The translations under genes were made by a program, and so were the position numbers. From NCBI GenBank assembly GCA_958428675.1, contig CAUAGV010000006.1, forward strand, positions 1-23,654: DNA of 23,654 nucleotides, given 5' to 3'. How positions within the stretch are numbered: the stretch's first letter is position 1; the number at the start of each line of letters is the position of its first letter. Shown here one piece after another: positions 21,920 to 23,654 of the stretch. The notes beneath the pieces were generated by a model, which ran no database searches, had not been told where the DNA came from, and saw only the letters and a list, made by a program, of their open reading frames with translations. The DNA is from an uncultured Collinsella sp. Its GTDB lineage: Bacteria > Actinomycetota > Coriobacteriia > Coriobacteriales > Coriobacteriaceae.

Positions 21920-22776
21920 TGATCAAGATGTTCGCGAGTGACTTAGACGGAACGCTGCTGAACGCCCTGCACGAGGCGGATGGGACCATCCGCCGTGCCA
22001 TTCGCGAGCTGACCGAGGCCGGCCTGCATGTGGTTCCCGCGACCGGACGCTCGACGCTGCCGATCGGCGAGCATGGCTTTACGGGGCTGGCGCTCGATGC
22101 CTGCTGCTCTAACGGCTCCATCGTGCGCGACAGTCATGGCGAGGTGCTCAAGACCTGGACCATCGATCCGCAGATCACCGAGGAGCTGCTCAAGGAGTTT
22201 CCGGATATCTGTTTTGACTGCTCCACGCCCGACGGCATGTTTTCGAGCGGATCGTTCGAGATGCATCAGGCGGGCTTTAAAAAGGACAGCCCCATCAAGC
22301 GTATTGTGATGCGCGGCATGCGTGCGCGCGGCGGGTATCACGAGGAACAGTATTTCGACCAGTCGATCGGCGATATCTTGCGTCACGATGTATGCAAGAT
22401 CAATTGTCGCGTGACCTCGCCCGAGCTGGAGCGTGACCTTAAGGCGTATCTTGCCGAGCGCTCGGACCGTGTGGTCAACGCGCCGTTCGATCCGGTGATG
22501 TTCGAGATCACGGACGTGGCATGCAACAAGGGCGAGAGCGTGGCCTGGCTGGCGGGCTACTACGGCATTGCCGAGGACGAGGTTGCGGTCTACGGCGACG
22601 GCGGCAACGATATCGCCATGCTCAAACGCTTCCGCCACAGCTACGCGACCAAAAACGCTAGCGATGCAGCTAAGGCCGCCGCGAGCGTGACCATCGGCAG
22701 CTGCATGGTCCATGCCGTCCCCAAACACATGCTCGCCACCATGCGCAAGCAAAACTCCCGCACCATCATCGAATAA
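21919..22776 (+). CDS. Cof-type HAD-IIB hydrolase
   Basis: The 285 residues carry HAD motif I DLDGT (D8, D10) at the N-terminus, the motif II region PATGRS, and motif IV GDGGNDIAML (D227, N230, D231) with an upstream Lys in KGES. The insertion between motifs II and III is a C2B cap, as in the Cof/YbiV group. Members dephosphorylate sugar phosphates, nucleotides or FMN/PLP-type substrates in the cytoplasm, often with broad range. The substrate cannot be inferred. AAGGAGAGG precedes the ATG but lies in a 22-bp palindrome that could control access to it. No partner gene is cotranscribed. Confidence 0.92.
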   Translation: MIKMFASDLDGTLLNALHEADGTIRRAIRELTEAGLHVVPATGRSTLPIGEHGFTGLALDACCSNGSIVRDSHGEVLKTWTIDPQITEELLKEFPDICFDCSTPDGMFSSGSFEMHQAGFKKDSPIKRIVMRGMRARGGYHEEQYFDQSIGDILRHDVCKINCRVTSPELERDLKAYLAERSDRVVNAPFDPVMFEITDVACNKGESVAWLAGYYGIAEDEVAVYGDGGNDIAMLKRFRHSYATKNASDAAKAAASVTIGSCMVHAVPKHMLATMRKQNSRTIIE

Positions 22777-22778
22777 GG

Positions 22779-22801
22779 GGCAAAGGGACAGTCCCTTTGC
22801 C
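22779..22801. repeat. Perfect 23-nt palindrome with GGGACAG core (copy 3)
   Basis: GGCAAAGGGAC (22779-22789) and GTCCCTTTGCC (22791-22801) are exact inverted repeats about a single A. The palindrome begins 3 nt after the HAD stop codon. It shares AAAGGGACAG with the repeats at 249 and 13852. A second short palindrome, CACAGG/CCTGTG, adjoins it. There is no T-run, so termination is doubtful. Confidence 0.7.
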
Positions 22802-22856
22802 ACAGGGGCCTGTGTGCTTGGAATGCGAACATATATTCGTATATATAACTAGGCTC

Positions 22857-22865
22857 TGGTAGAAT
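22857..22865 (+). promoter_or_regulatory. Extended -10 promoter of the small membrane peptide
   Basis: TGGTAGAAT contains TG, one base, then TAGAAT (22860-22865), an extended -10 element with no clear -35 box. The upstream DNA is AT-rich (TATATATAAC). Initiation near 22872 would give a 58-nt leader before the ATG at 22930. Confidence 0.55.
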
Positions 22866-22929
22866 CGGTATCGTTGACGGCAGTTCCATGTGCCGGGCAG
22901 CGCCCTCCATCTGATGGGAGGTGATGCCC

Positions 22930-23055
22930 ATGACCGATTTGATTGATTTCGTGAGACTTCTGACCGCTTTGGTCTCGTTCTTCACGGCGCTTGTCGGCCT
23001 TTCCGAGGCACTCAAGCAGCGTTCGAAGCGCAACAGAAGGGGTCGCCGCCGCTAA
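22930..23055 (+). CDS. 41-residue membrane peptide, candidate type I toxin
   Basis: The peptide is MTDLIDFVRLLTALVSFF, then TALVGLSEALKQ, then a very basic tail RSKRNRRGRRR. Residues 7-27 form one membrane helix. Single-helix peptides of 25-50 residues with basic tails are the hallmark of type I toxins such as Fst, TxpA and holin-like toxins. GGGAGG ends 8 nt before the chosen ATG; an in-frame ATG two codons earlier has it only 2 nt away. CCTCC and ATC upstream can pair with GAT and GGAGG, hiding the ribosome-binding site. The leader has extended -10 promoter TGGTAGAAT, and a facing promoter lies downstream. No homology could be checked. A harmless small membrane protein is the alternative. 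Confidence 0.6.
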   Translation: MTDLIDFVRLLTALVSFFTALVGLSEALKQRSKRNRRGRRR

Positions 23056-23067
23056 GGCGTTGACCCC
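23039..23067. terminator. Hairpin at the 3' end of the small peptide gene
   Basis: GGGGTC (23039-23044) pairs with GACCCC (23062-23067), and CGCC (23047-23050) with GGCG (23056-23059), with a 2x2 internal loop and a 5-nt loop holding the stop codon. It could terminate the convergent antisense RNA. T-runs are weak in both directions (TTCTGTT on the minus strand). Confidence 0.45.
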
Positions 23068-23117
23068 CTAATGCAAACAACGGCGCTGCCCAGCTAGCTA
23101 CAACTTGGGCTGCCGTC
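23039..23117 (-). ncRNA. Candidate antisense (antitoxin) RNA
   Basis: From the promoter at 23124-23152 a minus-strand RNA of roughly 80 nt would begin near 23117 with GACGGCAG and fold into a 5' hairpin (ACGGC with GCCGT, GCCCA with TGGGC). It would overlap the 3' end of the peptide mRNA and end near the hairpin at 23039. The ends are approximate because they are inferred from promoter and hairpin positions. Confidence 0.45.
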
Positions 23118-23123
23118 GACACT

Positions 23124-23152
23124 ATTCTACCCACGAATGACTTTTTGGACAA
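23124..23152 (-). promoter_or_regulatory. Convergent antisense promoter facing the small peptide gene
   Basis: On the minus strand TTGTCC (23147-23152) and TAGAAT (23124-23129) are 17 nt apart. TAGAAT is the same -10 hexamer as on the opposite side of the locus, and GGTAGAAT is shared by both. Confidence 0.6.
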
Positions 23153-23208
23153 TCGGCACTGCCGCTTCAAAAGCCAGGCACAACTGGCACAACCTAGGCG
23201 GTCGCTGA

Positions 23209-23239
23209 ATGTGACATGGGAACTGCCCCTTCGTCACAT
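23209..23239. repeat. Intergenic inverted repeat with GGGAACTGCCCC centre
   Basis: ATGTGAC (23209-23215) and GTCACAT (23233-23239) are perfect inverted arms. The centre GGGAACTGCCCC is reminiscent of the GGGACAG palindromes elsewhere in the window, but it is less similar and may be a different family. Confidence 0.5.
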
Positions 23240-23273
23240 CCCAAATATTGCCTTTACGTGTTGATACACACGG

Positions 23274-23309
23274 TGTGCAATAATACTCGCACTGTGCAAT
23301 AGCGCACAG
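23274..23309. promoter_or_regulatory. Candidate operators upstream of the second TetR-like gene
   Basis: TGTGCAATA occurs twice, at 23274-23282 and 23293-23301, 19 nt apart. The second is part of an inverted pair CTGTGC (23292-23297) and GCACAG (23304-23309). TTGATA at 23261 might be a -35 box, but no convincing -10 follows. Autoregulation by the gene at 23331 is plausible. Confidence 0.4.
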
Positions 23310-23330
23310 GCTGAGTAACAAGGAGGACGC

Positions 23331-23654
23331 TTGTCCCAGCTCGAGAAATGCGACCGCCGATCCCTTCGCTCGCAGCGTGCCCTTCGCCAGGCACTTGCCA
23401 GCGAGCTTTCCGAAAGCGGCGACCTTTCGCGCATTAATGTTGCGTCGCTCACCGAGCGTGCCGGCCTTACGCGCCGCACGTTCTATTCGCACTACCGCGA
23501 TATTCCCGACTTCATCAATCAAATCGAGGACGGCTTGCTGGCCGAGATCCGTGAGCGCATTGAGCTTATTACCGCAGCTCAGCTGCCTGATCTCTATCAC
23601 AACATCGACGAGCTCGAGCCGGCACCCGGTTCGGTTGAGCTGCTGCGCTATCTT
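23331..23654 (+). CDS. TetR-family regulator, N-terminal part (TTG start, cut by window edge)
   Basis: About 108 residues are visible from a TTG start, with AAGGAGG 4 nt before it. No ATG or GTG is in frame nearby. The N-terminal region is a TetR HTH: LRQALASELSESGDLSRINV, then ASLTERAGLTRRTFYSHYRD, then IPDFINQI (about residues 17-64). RRTFYSHYRDIPD is the recognition-helix region with the family's FY.HF-like motif. The ligand domain begins and is truncated. The direct repeats at 23274-23301 are probably its operators. Its target genes lie outside the window. Confidence 0.8.
   Translation, partial: MSQLEKCDRRSLRSQRALRQALASELSESGDLSRINVASLTERAGLTRRTFYSHYRDIPDFINQIEDGLLAEIRERIELITAAQLPDLYHNIDELEPAPGSVELLRYL

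Larger units (their letters stand above)
22876..23117. promoter_or_regulatory. Nested inverted repeats framing the small peptide gene
   Basis: GACGGCAG (22876-22883) is complementary to CTGCCGTC (23110-23117), and GGGCAGCGCC (22895-22904) to GGCGCTGCCC (23082-23091). The pairs are correctly nested, so a full-length mRNA could form a long-range 5'-3' pairing. Both facing promoters end in TAGAAT and start just before GACGGCAG, so the locus ends are inverted copies of each other. Confidence 0.6.

Overview
The window looks like chromosome from a high-GC Gram-positive gut anaerobe of the Coriobacteriia, most likely Collinsella or a close relative. This rests on gene content, codon use and the style of the intergenic palindromes. 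It is recognition, not a database result. There are no rRNA or tRNA genes, no CRISPR array and no recognisable transposase.

Layout. 1-3201: the 5' end of a 2-hydroxyacid dehydrogenase, a SEC-C methionine aminopeptidase, a radical SAM protein (all minus strand) and a plus-strand alpha/beta hydrolase. 3413-5674: a GGDEF-like/REC/HD-GYP signalling protein followed by a single-domain HPt protein, which looks like a phosphorelay feeding a c-di-GMP phosphodiesterase. 5851-9332: an AT-richer, accessory-looking block with a DUF2975 membrane protein, a small Cro/CI-type regulator and a three-gene ABC-2 exporter. The two promoters of this block share an AACGATA heptamer. 9445-13731 (minus): a five-gene operon for polar amino acid uptake (lipoprotein, two permeases, ATPase) ending in a class-I glutamine-amidotransferase-like peptidase (C26). 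13732-14106 has no gene and holds a promoter, three palindromic repeats and a strong terminator. 14107-15888 (minus): a DXS-type transketolase. 16117-17676: an HD-domain protein and a CmpB-type membrane protein. 17875-19703: an ammonium transporter and its P-II protein, separated by a palindromic element. 19778-21803: a TetR regulator and the MFS exporter it probably controls. 21919-22776: a Cof-type HAD phosphatase whose ribosome-binding site lies inside a 22-bp perfect inverted repeat. 22857-23152: a compact locus with a 41-residue membrane peptide, a hairpin over its ribosome-binding site and a convergent antisense promoter, resembling a type I toxin-antitoxin system. 23331-23654: the start of another TetR-like regulator, initiated at TTG and cut by the window edge.

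How it fits together. Several genes concern nitrogen and amino acids (polar amino acid ABC transporter, gamma-glutamyl hydrolase, Amt, P-II). The rest are signalling, export and stress modules. Intergenic spaces are unusually rich in perfect or near-perfect palindromes of at least three kinds: roughly 55-67 nt hairpins with 15-20 bp arms, short palindromes around a GGGACAG core, and one 105-bp element between amt and glnK. The best candidate for something undescribed is the small locus at 22857-23152. The strongest regulatory curiosities are the repeat that would hide the HAD ribosome-binding site and the 19-nt-spaced heptamers of the ABC exporter promoter.
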